Assembly: GCA_946187555.1 (NCBI GenBank)
Contig: CAMHQP010000009.1
Coordinates: 1 to 46,780, forward strand
Reading direction: 5' to 3'
DNA: 46,780 nucleotides
Source of the DNA: an uncultured Bacteroidales bacterium
GTDB taxonomy: Bacteria > Bacteroidota > Bacteroidia > Bacteroidales > Paludibacteraceae
The translations under genes and the position numbers were made by a program. The notes under the pieces are model-generated. The model was not told the DNA's origin and did not search any database. It worked only from the letters and a program-made list of their open reading frames with translations. This document shows, one piece after another, positions 1-7,765 of this stretch (the stretch's first letter is position 1; each line of letters starts with the position of its first letter).

Positions 1-385
1 CTTTCTCGATACCTACCGGTTTGCCTTCCTCTTCCGGATAGAAACGCAGGTTCTCAAGCAGCAGTACCTCACCCGGTTTGAGAGCAGCAGCCTTGTCTTG
101 TGCTTTCGCACAGTCCTCAGCGAACTGAACGGGACGACCGAGCGCAGCAGCTACAGCGTCTTTGATCTGACCGAGGCTGAACTTAGCCTGCACTTTACCT
201 TTCGGCTTACCCATGTGGCTCATGATGATGAGCGCACCACCCTCATCGAGGATGTGTTTCAATGTCGGCAGCGCACCACGAATACGGGTGTCGTCTGTGA
301 TCTTACCGTTCTCGTCCAGGGGCACATTGAAGTCCACACGTACGATCGCCTTCTTACCGGCGAATTTGTAATCTTTAATCGTCAT
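1..385 (-). CDS. pgk: Phosphoglycerate kinase, N-terminal part (runs off window)
   Basis: This is the first ~128 codons of phosphoglycerate kinase, which makes ATP from 1,3-bisphosphoglycerate in glycolysis and runs in reverse in gluconeogenesis. The N-terminus shows the family signature RVDFNVPL near residues 16-23, then DDTRIR and the substrate-binding MSHMGKPKG segment, and later LLLENLRF. The ATG is at 383-385; the 3' end lies outside the window. It follows the upstream lipoprotein gene by 29 bp on the same strand with no terminator seen between them, so they may share a transcript. Confidence 0.96.
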   Translation of the reverse strand, partial: MTIKDYKFAGKKAIVRVDFNVPLDENGKITDDTRIRGALPTLKHILDEGGALIIMSHMGKPKGKVQAKFSLGQIKDAVAAALGRPVQFAEDCAKAQDKAAALKPGEVLLLENLRFYPEEEGKPVGIEK

Positions 386-414
386 AATTCCAAATATTTT
401 AGTTAGTTTGTTGT

Positions 415-1746
415 TTACCAATCAATCGAGTTGAGATGTCCTTTATAGACATCACTATAAGTGTTTCTGCTGTCCTGACCACCGAACAGGTAAATATAGT
501 TGTCACGCACGATAGCGGTCTGTTTCTGCCGTGCCTGATAAGCTTCGGGCAATCGGTTCTTCGTGCTGTCCGCCTTCACCCAGTTCAGTCCTTCGTCATT
601 CGAGACGTAAATATCCCGTCCTAAGTAACGCACCTGATCATCGATGCCACCGAAGAGAAGCAACTGGTTGTTATAGAACACAACCGATGCGCCGGTCAAG
701 CTCGTGAACTCCGGACGGTCAATGGCGAACTCTTCCAATCGGTACGAACCGATCGGTATTGGATGCTCAGAGTACTCCAAGTGCCATTGGGTGTTGAGTG
801 ACCGACCGTTCTCTGCAAAACCGCCGATGATCATCGCCCGTTGGCGTTCGCTGGGGCTGAGGAAAGTGACGGTTGCAAAATCGCTGATCGGGAACTCACC
901 GTCCGGTTGGAGTCCGCTGCGCAGGAGCACGCCGGCTTCGTACGTGGCGAGTTCATAATTATCTTCGCTCCCCACGAGCGCCCATACGATGTTATTCCAA
1001 TAGAGGAGCATCGTTACAACATTGTCCGTCACGGTGTTAGCCGTCCAGTTCAGGGCATCTGTGGAGGTATAAATGGCATTCCCCTGACCGTAATAGAGGG
1101 TGGTGCCATCGGAGATGATCTGCCGCACTTTCGTGCCAGCGGGCAGTCCGGTAGGATTTCCTAAAGCACTCCAACTTGCACCGTCGGCAGAAGAGAAGAC
1201 CGTATATTCGAAGCCGTTATTGGCTATCATCACGAAGTCGTCGTTCAGTTCGACCACGCGTTGCTCGCTATCGTCGGTAGGATAGATTCCGGTGCAGAGG
1301 TTAGTCCACTCGTACAGATCCGGATCGGAGGTGTGTACCGTAGCACGAATCTCATAGACCTTCGTGTTCTTCCCATCCTGCGATTTGATGGTCAGGTAGA
1401 TAGGTTTCTTGTTGAAATCAAGCGTGTCATAACCGGTCAGGCGAATGGAGGTATCCCCCAACTGCAACAAGGTTGCGCTCGGTGTAGCAGCAAAGACAAA
1501 ACGCGGTACAACGCTGTCCAGACGAGTGCCGTAGAGAATAGAGTCTTTATTCCATACTAAACCCGTATCCAGGCGCTCCTCGATAGTGAAGACAGCTGCT
1601 GCCAAACCCGGCATCGAGTCATTGGAGGCGAAGCCGAAAGCGCTTAACTGTGCAACGGAAGAGGGCTGAGAGGTAGTTGATGAACTTTCACAACTGCACA
1701 GCAATACAGCAAAAAAAACGATTAATATGTATAAAAATTTGCGCAT
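415..1746 (-). CDS. Exported lipoprotein with Kelch-like C-terminal repeats (DUF6242-like)
   Basis: A 443-residue protein with a lipoprotein signal peptide: a hydrophobic stretch ending LLCSC, with Cys19 the likely lipidated residue, followed by a Ser-rich linker. The N-terminal part (about 30-140) looks like a beta-sandwich domain. The C-terminal half carries propeller-like blades, including LLLFGG followed by [10 protein letters not shown] and [20 protein letters not shown], which are Kelch-type. It resembles Bacteroidales lipoproteins annotated as DUF6242; that assignment is from memory of the family. The role is unknown; surface or periplasmic binding is likely. The ATG at 1744-1746 lies just upstream of the palindromic promoter region shared with the divergent folate gene. 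Confidence 0.8.
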   Translation of the reverse strand: MRKFLYILIVFFAVLLCSCESSSTTSQPSSVAQLSAFGFASNDSMPGLAAAVFTIEERLDTGLVWNKDSILYGTRLDSVVPRFVFAATPSATLLQLGDTSIRLTGYDTLDFNKKPIYLTIKSQDGKNTKVYEIRATVHTSDPDLYEWTNLCTGIYPTDDSEQRVVELNDDFVMIANNGFEYTVFSSADGASWSALGNPTGLPAGTKVRQIISDGTTLYYGQGNAIYTSTDALNWTANTVTDNVVTMLLYWNNIVWALVGSEDNYELATYEAGVLLRSGLQPDGEFPISDFATVTFLSPSERQRAMIIGGFAENGRSLNTQWHLEYSEHPIPIGSYRLEEFAIDRPEFTSLTGASVVFYNNQLLLFGGIDDQVRYLGRDIYVSNDEGLNWVKADSTKNRLPEAYQARQKQTAIVRDNYIYLFGGQDSRNTYSDVYKGHLNSIDW

Positions 1747-1769
1747 TTCAATTTTTTTTTGTACCTTTG
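1738..1769 (+). promoter_or_regulatory. Bacteroidetes-type promoter for the 5-FTHF cyclo-ligase gene
   Basis: A -33 box TTTG at 1738-1741 and a -7 box TACCTTTG at 1762-1769 are separated by 20 bp. The likely start site is near 1776, about 22 nt before the ATG at 1798. Confidence 0.8.
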
Positions 1770-1783
1770 CAGCCGCAAAGGTA
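1762..1783. promoter_or_regulatory. Palindrome holding opposed -7 boxes
   Basis: Arms TACCTTTGC (1762-1770) and GCAAAGGTA (1775-1783) flank AGCC and are perfectly complementary. Each arm is a consensus -7 box, one per strand. The minus-strand box could serve the lipoprotein gene, but I see no TTTG 20 bp upstream of it, so only the + promoter is complete. Confidence 0.55.
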
Positions 1784-1797
1784 AAATCAAACGTATT

Positions 1798-2400
1798 ATG
1801 TTATTTGAATCACAAATACATGACTTCAAAATGTGGTTTCCTTGGTTCCGCATTCGCCGCGAGCAGGCTGCGCTTCGCGCTATTGTGGAGCAGCAGCGTC
1901 GCATCATGACCAAGGAGCAGGTGGCGGATCAGTCGGCACAGATCATCGCTCAGTTGGAGCGGATGTCGGCTTTCCGTGACGCCCAAGTAGTATTGCTCTA
2001 TTATCCGATTCATAATGAGGTGGACTTGCGTCCGTTGCTCACCAAGTATGCGGATCAAAAAACATTTTTGTTACCTGTCACCCATCGACACTCGATGGAG
2101 GTTCGTCCCTATGACGGCGAGGATATGATGCGTAAGGGGCGTTTGGGCGTTCCTGAGCCTCAGACGAGAACCTATAAAGGTGCCATTGATCTGATTCTGG
2201 TGCCCGGTGTGGTCTTCGATCAGCATCGCCATCGTATCGGTCGCGGAGGAGGCTATTATGATAAGTTCTTAAAGAAGCACTTGTCCGCTAAAAAAATCGG
2301 TGTCTGCTATCATTATCAACTTAAGAAGCACGATATCCCGCACCTGATCGGCGAGCCGAAGATGGATCGCATTATCACTCCTCAACAGACCATTGGATAG
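1798..2400 (+). CDS. 5-formyltetrahydrofolate cyclo-ligase
   Basis: A 200-residue enzyme of the 5-FTHF cyclo-ligase (methenyltetrahydrofolate synthetase) family. It converts 5-formyl-THF to 5,10-methenyl-THF with ATP in the cytosol. Diagnostic segments are YYPIHNEVDLRPLL, LGVPEP and the C-terminal LILVPGVVFD...GRGGGYYDKFL, which binds nucleotide and folate. I chose ATG 1798 because it lies about 22 nt after the predicted transcription start; ATG 1831 (189 aa) is the alternative. The stop at 2400 overlaps the convergent neighbour's 3' end by 26 bp. Confidence 0.93.
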   Translation: MLFESQIHDFKMWFPWFRIRREQAALRAIVEQQRRIMTKEQVADQSAQIIAQLERMSAFRDAQVVLLYYPIHNEVDLRPLLTKYADQKTFLLPVTHRHSMEVRPYDGEDMMRKGRLGVPEPQTRTYKGAIDLILVPGVVFDQHRHRIGRGGGYYDKFLKKHLSAKKIGVCYHYQLKKHDIPHLIGEPKMDRIITPQQTIG

Positions 2401-3142
2401 TCGGTTGACTATCGCGTATCTGCTGTAACTTTCGGTCGCTCTCGGCCGAAAGTTTCATTTCGCCCTTGCGGTAGTAATAGATGACGCCGTATAGCTGGCA
2501 TTTCATCAGTTTGGCGTAGGGCAATTCGTTCTTATAGAAGTCCTCTATGAGGTTCCATAGATGGAGGATCATCTCATCAGCCTGTACACGCAGCGGCTCA
2601 AGGTTGTCATGCACACGCTCCGTGTTCTGCACATGGAAAGCATGCTGACGCTGGTGCTCGCAGAAGATATCATAGTGCACCTTCACCTTATTGATAGCCG
2701 GGTTGTAAATCGGGAATCCGCCGTTAGCCATACGTTTCTGCTCACCCTCAATGATTTTCTTTCCCCATTCCAGCAGGTATTCTTCCTGCGACAAGTCAGG
2801 TACTACATGTTGGTGCGGGTCGAGGCCGTACAGCAGTTTCTGCTCTTTCTTGATCTCACCCCGGATGACAGCCAGGTTGAGCACCTGAATGAAATGCGAG
2901 ATGTACATACGTGCGTTCTGCACGATGTGGCGGTATTGTTTATTGGCATTGACCGTGGACTTATAGTTATCCTTGGATTGCATCACCACGTTCTCGAACT
3001 GAACGAGAAAACGTTGGGCTTCCGCCAGTGTCTTGTACGGAATGACCTGCTCGGTATAATCCGCGCCCTGTGCACGCTGGATAGCGTTTTGCAGCGCATG
3101 GAGGCGAGCTAAATCCGTGTTTGGTAATCGACGATAAGGCAT
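2375..3142 (-). CDS. Conserved Bacteroidales protein of unknown function
   Basis: A 255-residue, soluble, helix-rich protein with no signal peptide or membrane segment. It begins MPYRRLPNTDLARLHAL and contains YISHFIQVLNLAVIRGE and GGFPIYNPAINKVKVHYDIF, which I recall as well-conserved blocks of an uncharacterised Bacteroidetes family. No catalytic motif is apparent. It follows the polyprenyl synthase gene by 8 bp, suggesting one operon with ddl. Its last 26 bp overlap the end of the convergent folate gene. Function is not inferable from sequence alone. Confidence 0.8.
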   Translation of the reverse strand: MPYRRLPNTDLARLHALQNAIQRAQGADYTEQVIPYKTLAEAQRFLVQFENVVMQSKDNYKSTVNANKQYRHIVQNARMYISHFIQVLNLAVIRGEIKKEQKLLYGLDPHQHVVPDLSQEEYLLEWGKKIIEGEQKRMANGGFPIYNPAINKVKVHYDIFCEHQRQHAFHVQNTERVHDNLEPLRVQADEMILHLWNLIEDFYKNELPYAKLMKCQLYGVIYYYRKGEMKLSAESDRKLQQIRDSQPTIQWSVEE

Positions 3143-3150
3143 AATTCTAT

Positions 3151-4119
3151 TTACGATTTACGTGTTACAAGTTTCTCTGCGAGCTCACGCAGTTGCTCGC
3201 AGGCCGCGTTCTGCGGCAGTTTGTCTAATTGCTTCAGCGCGACAGCCGTGTGCTCTTCCATAACGGTTTCGGCCGCTTCACGTACACCCAGACGGTTGTA
3301 TATCTCCGTCACACCGGCGATCTTCTCTTCATTGCGATCGGTCACCAAGAGCCATTGGAGTAACTCGGCTTTGCTCTCGGCGTCGGCCGTCTCCATAGCG
3401 GTAAGCAGCAACAAAGTTTTCTTGTTCGCGCATATATCTCCGCCGATGGCCTTGCCGAAGGTGTTCGGATCACCATAGACATCGAGGATGTCGTCTTGGA
3501 TCTGGAACGCCAACCCGATATGCAGGCCATACTGGTAGAGCGCTTTCTGCTGCGCCTCGTCCGCACCTGCGATGTATCCGCCGATACGCATCGCGTTGGC
3601 CAAGAGCACAGAGGTCTTGAGTTCGATCATCTTCATATAGTCGGCGATGGTCACTTGACTCATATGCTCAAAATCCACATCATACTGCTGTCCCTCGCAG
3701 ATGCCCGTCGCCATCTCATTGAACCACTTCAGCACTTGCGGCAGTTTGTCTGCCGGTACGTCGCTCAGCAGCTTATAGGCCTCAATGAGCATCTGGTCGC
3801 CCGAGAGGATAGCGGTGTTGTCGTTCCACTTCACATGCACGGTCGGTCGTCCACGACGAACCTCTGCGCGATCCATCACGTCGTCATGGAGCAGTGTGAA
3901 GTTATGGAATACCTCCAGCGCCAAAGCCGCCGGAAGGGTCTTCTCCATCGCATCGCCGTTCAGCAGACCACCGTTGGCGATACACTCCGCGGCTATCAGT
4001 GCCAGGGTCGGACGCAAACGTTTCCCGCCCGAAGCAAGGGTGTAGGCAATCGGTTCATACAAGCCCTTCGGCTCTTTGCTCCAATCGAGTTGTTCTATTT
4101 TTTTGTTAATATCGATCAT
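3151..4119 (-). CDS. Polyprenyl (isoprenyl) diphosphate synthase
   Basis: A 322-residue trans-prenyltransferase that condenses IPP with allylic diphosphates to supply quinone or other isoprenoid chains. The first Asp-rich motif DDVMD is at residues 79-83 and the second, DDILD, at 209-213; GGKRLRP at 31-37 binds IPP. The residue five positions before the first motif is Phe74. In studied family members a bulky residue there restricts chain length, so a short product (GGPP-like) is possible but unproven. The ATG at 4117-4119 overlaps the ddl stop codon (ATGA), giving translational coupling. An upstream in-frame extension inside ddl is not real. Confidence 0.92.
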   Translation of the reverse strand: MIDINKKIEQLDWSKEPKGLYEPIAYTLASGGKRLRPTLALIAAECIANGGLLNGDAMEKTLPAALALEVFHNFTLLHDDVMDRAEVRRGRPTVHVKWNDNTAILSGDQMLIEAYKLLSDVPADKLPQVLKWFNEMATGICEGQQYDVDFEHMSQVTIADYMKMIELKTSVLLANAMRIGGYIAGADEAQQKALYQYGLHIGLAFQIQDDILDVYGDPNTFGKAIGGDICANKKTLLLLTAMETADAESKAELLQWLLVTDRNEEKIAGVTEIYNRLGVREAAETVMEEHTAVALKQLDKLPQNAACEQLRELAEKLVTRKS

Positions 4120-5081
4120 GCGAATTTGTTTTCTATAATATCGGTGAGTACATCTTTGATATCGAGTCCGGCGGCACGAACCTGCTGCGGAATGAAGCTC
4201 GTCGGCGTCATACCTGGGGTAGTGTTCACTTCGAGGAGGTTGATCTTCTCGCCCGTGATGATCCAATCCACCCGGATGATACCTTGCGCACCGATGATAT
4301 CGTACAACCGCAGGGTCTCCGCTTGGATCTTATCGCGCAGCGCATCGGGGATACGTGCCGGGGTGATCTCATCTACCTGACCTTTGTATTTGGCATCGTA
4401 GTCGAAGAATTCATTATGCGTCACTACCTCGGTGATCGGGAATGCGACCGCTTTGGTCTTGGTCTTATACACGCCGCAGGTCACTTCGGTACCTTGCATG
4501 AACGACTCGCAGATGACCTCATCGCCTTCTTGGAACGCACGCTCGATAGCGGGATAAACTTCCTCAACCGTCTTCACTTTGGTGCAACCGAAGGACGAAC
4601 CGCCCACGTTCGATTTGATAAAACAGGGCAGGCCGAGGGTCTCGGCGATCTTCGGTGCGTTAGGCAACTTCTGTCCGGCACGCAGCATCATGCTGTTTGC
4701 GATGTGGAAACCGAAATACGACAGATAATGGTTGCATGCATACTTGTTGAACGTCAGCGCTGCGGCTAAAACGCCGCAACAACTGTACGGCATACCGATC
4801 ATATCGAGGTAGCCCTGCAGAATACCGTTCTCACCCGGTGTACCATGGATGGTGATGTACGCGAAATCGAAAGTGTGCTTCACGCCCCCACGCGTAAAAG
4901 AAAAATCATTTTTATCGATAGGACACCCGTCCTCCGTGTGCCAATCCTTACTGTCAAACACTACGATTGTGATGTCGTAGCGCTCCTTGTCCATAAAGGA
5001 ATATAAGCCCGCCGCCGAACGCAGCGATACCTCATGTTCGCTACTGTCTCCGCCGGCTATGATGGCAATATGTCGCTTCAT
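4116..5081 (-). CDS. ddl: D-alanine--D-alanine ligase
   Basis: A 321-residue ATP-grasp enzyme that joins two D-alanines for the peptidoglycan stem peptide in the cytoplasm. The N-terminus has GGDSSEHEVSLRSA. The ATP-grasp core has CFIKSNVGGSSFGCTKV, and the metal and substrate-binding end has RVDWI...LLEVNTTPGMTPTSFIPQQ. Its length is normal for the family. Its promoter (5107-5138) lies directly upstream. It heads an operon with the polyprenyl synthase and the 255-aa unknown protein. Confidence 0.96.
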   Translation of the reverse strand: MKRHIAIIAGGDSSEHEVSLRSAAGLYSFMDKERYDITIVVFDSKDWHTEDGCPIDKNDFSFTRGGVKHTFDFAYITIHGTPGENGILQGYLDMIGMPYSCCGVLAAALTFNKYACNHYLSYFGFHIANSMMLRAGQKLPNAPKIAETLGLPCFIKSNVGGSSFGCTKVKTVEEVYPAIERAFQEGDEVICESFMQGTEVTCGVYKTKTKAVAFPITEVVTHNEFFDYDAKYKGQVDEITPARIPDALRDKIQAETLRLYDIIGAQGIIRVDWIITGEKINLLEVNTTPGMTPTSFIPQQVRAAGLDIKDVLTDIIENKFA

Positions 5082-5106
5082 TTGCTATAAAAATCAATTT
5101 TGCGTG

Positions 5107-5138
5107 CAAAATTACAAAAAAAAAATGACATACACAAT
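5107..5138 (-). promoter_or_regulatory. Promoter for ddl operon
   Basis: Read on the minus strand: -7 box TAATTTTG (5107-5114), 20-bp spacer made almost wholly of T, and -33 box ATTG (5135-5138). The -33 box lies inside the upstream terminator hairpin. Confidence 0.65.
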
Positions 5139-5146
5139 AGTGTATG
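5115..5146 (-). terminator. Intrinsic terminator after the holin-like gene
   Basis: Arms CATACAC (5129-5135) and GTGTATG (5140-5146) form a 7-bp stem with loop AATA. On the minus strand the stem is followed by a run of about ten T (5115-5125). This ends the ytxH/holin-like transcript and overlaps the ddl promoter. Confidence 0.65.
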
Positions 5147-5162
5147 CCACTTTTTTGCTGAT

Positions 5163-5663
5163 TTATTGTTTTTTAACTTTTCTTTTGAACAACATTTTCC
5201 AGAAACCGGAGATAAGGTTCGTAAAGAAATGAAACTCATTCACGGCATTATTCACGTTCGTCTCAATACGTATGGCCTCCAACTCTACGTCCTTCTCAGC
5301 CTTGAGCGTCTCGAACTCCAACTCTTCCTGCGTATGGATGAGTTGTTTGGAAAGCAACGCAATAAACGGATGAATAAAAAGAGGTTTGCGGGCACAAATG
5401 GCTACGATGATTAGCAGCAGATAAAAACTTCCCACAATCAGCGCCGCCGCCCATACAGGCAGGTATGCGGACATCGCGTCAATGGCGGCTACAGAACCAA
5501 AGGCGAAGAGTGCCAGTACACACAACGAGATATTGAGAATCAGCAGGAATAAACCCAGTACGCGGCTTACAATGCCGATCAAACGGAGTTGACCCACTTT
5601 GCCGACGGCTTTCCCGTAGCGGGTAACTTCGCCTTTGAGTTGCTCTATCAATTCACTAAACAT
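5163..5663 (-). CDS. Holin-like (phage holin superfamily / DUF1469-type) membrane protein
   Basis: A 166-residue protein with an amphipathic N-terminus, two hydrophobic transmembrane segments at about 30-60 and 70-95 separated by an AYLP turn, and a charged C-terminal helix rich in Glu and Lys. This matches the general plan of small chromosomal holin-like proteins that accompany YtxH genes in Bacteroidales; they are not lysis proteins in that setting. The gene starts 2 bp after the ytxH stop and ends before a hairpin terminator, so the two form a short operon. Its function is unknown; an envelope-stress role is only an inference from YtxH families elsewhere. Confidence 0.65.
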   Translation of the reverse strand: MFSELIEQLKGEVTRYGKAVGKVGQLRLIGIVSRVLGLFLLILNISLCVLALFAFGSVAAIDAMSAYLPVWAAALIVGSFYLLLIIVAICARKPLFIHPFIALLSKQLIHTQEELEFETLKAEKDVELEAIRIETNVNNAVNEFHFFTNLISGFWKMLFKRKVKKQ

Positions 5664-5665
5664 AC

Positions 5666-5881
5666 TTATACCTCCTTTTTACTCTGTTTCTTGGCGGATT
5701 TTTTCTTGGGCTGAACCGCAGCCTCATAGACTTCTTTTACATTCTTTTCGGCCTCCTCAACCAAGTCTTTCAGTTTTTCACGTGCCTGTTGACCGGCCTC
5801 GGAAGTGACGTACAATGCAACGGCAGCGCCTACAGCTGCTCCGGCTGCGAAAAGGATGGATGATTTAATCAGTGCTTTCAT
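5666..5881 (-). CDS. YtxH domain-containing protein
   Basis: A 71-residue protein with one N-terminal Ala/Gly-rich transmembrane segment (FAAGAAVGAAVALYVTSEAG) followed by a charged helical tail ending in Lys-rich sequence. This is the YtxH family layout: TM helix, TSEAGQQAREKLKD, then an acidic/basic helix. The start is ATG 5879-5881, about 35 nt downstream of a good promoter; an in-frame ATG further upstream lies before that promoter's start site and is rejected. It is translated just ahead of the holin-like gene. Confidence 0.82.
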   Translation of the reverse strand: MKALIKSSILFAAGAAVGAAVALYVTSEAGQQAREKLKDLVEEAEKNVKEVYEAAVQPKKKSAKKQSKKEV

Positions 5882-5916
5882 ACTAATGTAAGTTAGATGT
5901 TTTTCATTTCCGGCTG

Positions 5917-5948
5917 CAAATTTACAACAAAAATTGCATATATGCAAA
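5917..5948 (-). promoter_or_regulatory. Promoter for ytxH/holin-like operon
   Basis: Minus strand: -33 TTTG (5945-5948), 20-bp spacer, -7 TAAATTTG (5917-5924). Confidence 0.8.
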
Positions 5949-5962
5949 TTTTTCCTTATTTT

Positions 5963-6709
5963 TTACTCAAAACTCAGATACGGAGCTACCCGTTTTACCT
6001 CGTCTTCATGCATTTCCGGTAGGGGAAACAACTCCTCTATTGAGTTCAGCCTCGTCGATTTGCGGCGAAGATTATAAATAGCCTTCGCTTGTTCGTAGCG
6101 GATATACGGATGGCGTTGTAGGCGTTCGATAGAGCAGCTGTTGACGGGGATTCGTTGTATAGCCGCTGTATCGACGATGAAATGATATAGCAGCGTATCG
6201 AGGCTGAATTTGCCAAGCGCTTCGTCCTTCAGTTGTTCGGGGCTGTAATAGCCACCGAGTCGTTCGCGATACTGAATAATCTGCACCGCTGTATAACGTC
6301 CGATGCCGCGAATGAGTTGTAACTCCGTCGTGTCGCAATGATTGAGATCAAGGATGGTGTCTTTCTTCACCTTCTTTGCGTACCGCCAGCCTACTGAGTC
6401 GCGCCAGAGGGAATCCGCAACCCGCATCGAGTCCCAGCGGGCTTGGCGTTCTATCTTCCATGCCTCGTGCCGCATCGAGTCGGCCATACGAAACGAGTCA
6501 TACCGTTGCTCGCGCTCTTCTTTCCATTGTACGTAGCGCAGCGAATCCGCGATGCGAATCGAATCTTTGCGTTCCTCCCAGGATTTCTTATGTGGCTTTT
6601 TCTGTTCTTCCGGTTGGCGGGATGGCCAAACAGCCACAACCACCCACGAGATGAGGGCTATACCGAAGAGTATAGCGGCTGCTATCCGTTGTTCCTTGGC
6701 GAGTATCAT
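5963..6709 (-). CDS. Membrane-anchored helix-hairpin-helix (ComEA-like) protein
   Basis: A 248-residue protein. Residues 8-28 are a membrane anchor. Residues 44-105 contain three 22-residue charged repeats with the core (K/Y/W)DS-x-R-x-ADS(L/M). From about 118 there is a ComEA-type HhH motif, LNHCDTTELQLIRGIGRYTA, which binds DNA backbone non-specifically in related proteins, and a second HhH-like unit starts at IPVNSCSIERLQRHPYIR. The ATG overlaps the xseA stop (ATGA). The layout suggests a DNA-binding domain held away from the membrane by a helical stalk, perhaps in DNA uptake; that role is inference. Confidence 0.8.
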   Translation of the reverse strand: MILAKEQRIAAAILFGIALISWVVVAVWPSRQPEEQKKPHKKSWEERKDSIRIADSLRYVQWKEEREQRYDSFRMADSMRHEAWKIERQARWDSMRVADSLWRDSVGWRYAKKVKKDTILDLNHCDTTELQLIRGIGRYTAVQIIQYRERLGGYYSPEQLKDEALGKFSLDTLLYHFIVDTAAIQRIPVNSCSIERLQRHPYIRYEQAKAIYNLRRKSTRLNSIEELFPLPEMHEDEVKRVAPYLSFE

Positions 6710-7761
6710 ACCTTTAAATCACGCGATCCGTCCGTGAGATGAGTGGTCACTTTATCCCCTGGTAGAAGCTCTTCCACACTCCGAACAATCTTACCGTTCT
6801 TGGTCAGCAGACTATACCCCCGTTGATAGATACGCTCGGGATTGCAAGCCAGCAGTCGTTGCTCCAGCATCTCCACGCGATGCCGGCGAATAAGAATCTG
6901 CCGTTCTGCTGTACGTTGCAGACGAAGCATCAGATCCGCAACCTTCGCCATCTGTTCATCCATCCGGTGAATCAACCATTCCGCCACGGCAGTCGGTGTC
7001 TTCAGTGCTTCATGTGCTACGAGATCCAATATGCTCACATCGCGCGTGTGACCTATACCGCTGAGGATAGGCAAGTCAAACTGCGCACAAACGGCACATA
7101 GCTCATAGTTGTCAAAACAACTCAAATCAGTCGTTGCACCACCGCCTCGGATGATAGCGACCGCATCAAAGCCCGATATCCCCTCTAAGGCGGCAATGAT
7201 CGATTTAGCGGCTCCTTCACCTTGCATGGTAGCACCGAACAGTTGCGTCTCGAACCGATACGGACTATTATCCAATTGATGCTTGAAATCTTCATAGCCC
7301 GCGGCATTCGGCGATGAGATAACAGCGATGCGTCGGATGAGGGTAGGGAGGGGGAGAAGTTGTTGGGCATCCAACAATCCGTCTTTCTCCAGTTGCTGAA
7401 TAGTCCGTTGACGTTGTTGCGCTATATCGCCGATGGTATAAGCCGGATCGATGCCGATGATAGAAAGGCTTAGCCCGTAAACGGGATGATAGTGTACTTC
7501 GGCTTCCACCAACACTTTCATACCTGCTTGTAGAACTTGACCCGTTTCGGACTCGAAATAGGCCATGAGCATCTCCTGCGTTCCTGACCAGCATGTAGCA
7601 CGCATCTTGGCGGTCTTTCCATCGATGAGCTCGAGGTACATATGTCCGCCTTTGATACTCAAACTACTGATCTCCGCTTGCACCCAGTAAGAAGGCGCCA
7701 GACATTCGTTCAGCGCTTCGCCTATCTCGGCACATAGTTCGGAGAGCGTATAGCGAATCAT
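6706..7761 (-). CDS. xseA: Exodeoxyribonuclease VII large subunit (short form)
   Basis: A 351-residue nuclease subunit; the E. coli protein is about 456. Residues 1-95 form the OB-fold (YTLSELCAEIGEAL ... GHMYLELIDGK). The catalytic domain follows, with ISSPNAAGYEDFKHQL and the hallmark IIRGGGATTDLSCFDNYELC. The C-terminal coiled coil that docks the small subunit XseB is short (roughly 45 residues), then a terminal segment RGYSLLTKNGKIV. The start is ATG 7759-7761; the longer reading frame only extends into the upstream gene. It lies 4 bp after the beta-barrel gene. No xseB is found in the window. Confidence 0.9.
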   Translation of the reverse strand: MIRYTLSELCAEIGEALNECLAPSYWVQAEISSLSIKGGHMYLELIDGKTAKMRATCWSGTQEMLMAYFESETGQVLQAGMKVLVEAEVHYHPVYGLSLSIIGIDPAYTIGDIAQQRQRTIQQLEKDGLLDAQQLLPLPTLIRRIAVISSPNAAGYEDFKHQLDNSPYRFETQLFGATMQGEGAAKSIIAALEGISGFDAVAIIRGGGATTDLSCFDNYELCAVCAQFDLPILSGIGHTRDVSILDLVAHEALKTPTAVAEWLIHRMDEQMAKVADLMLRLQRTAERQILIRRHRVEMLEQRLLACNPERIYQRGYSLLTKNGKIVRSVEELLPGDKVTTHLTDGSRDLKV

Positions 7762-7765
7762 ACGA

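Noticed and set aside
4120..4266. 49-residue N-terminal extension of the polyprenyl synthase
   Set aside because: It lies inside ddl in another frame; the ATGA overlap start matches the family N-terminus.
5163..5663. Phage remnant because of a holin-like gene
   Set aside because: No other phage gene is near; this pair with YtxH is a chromosomal arrangement.
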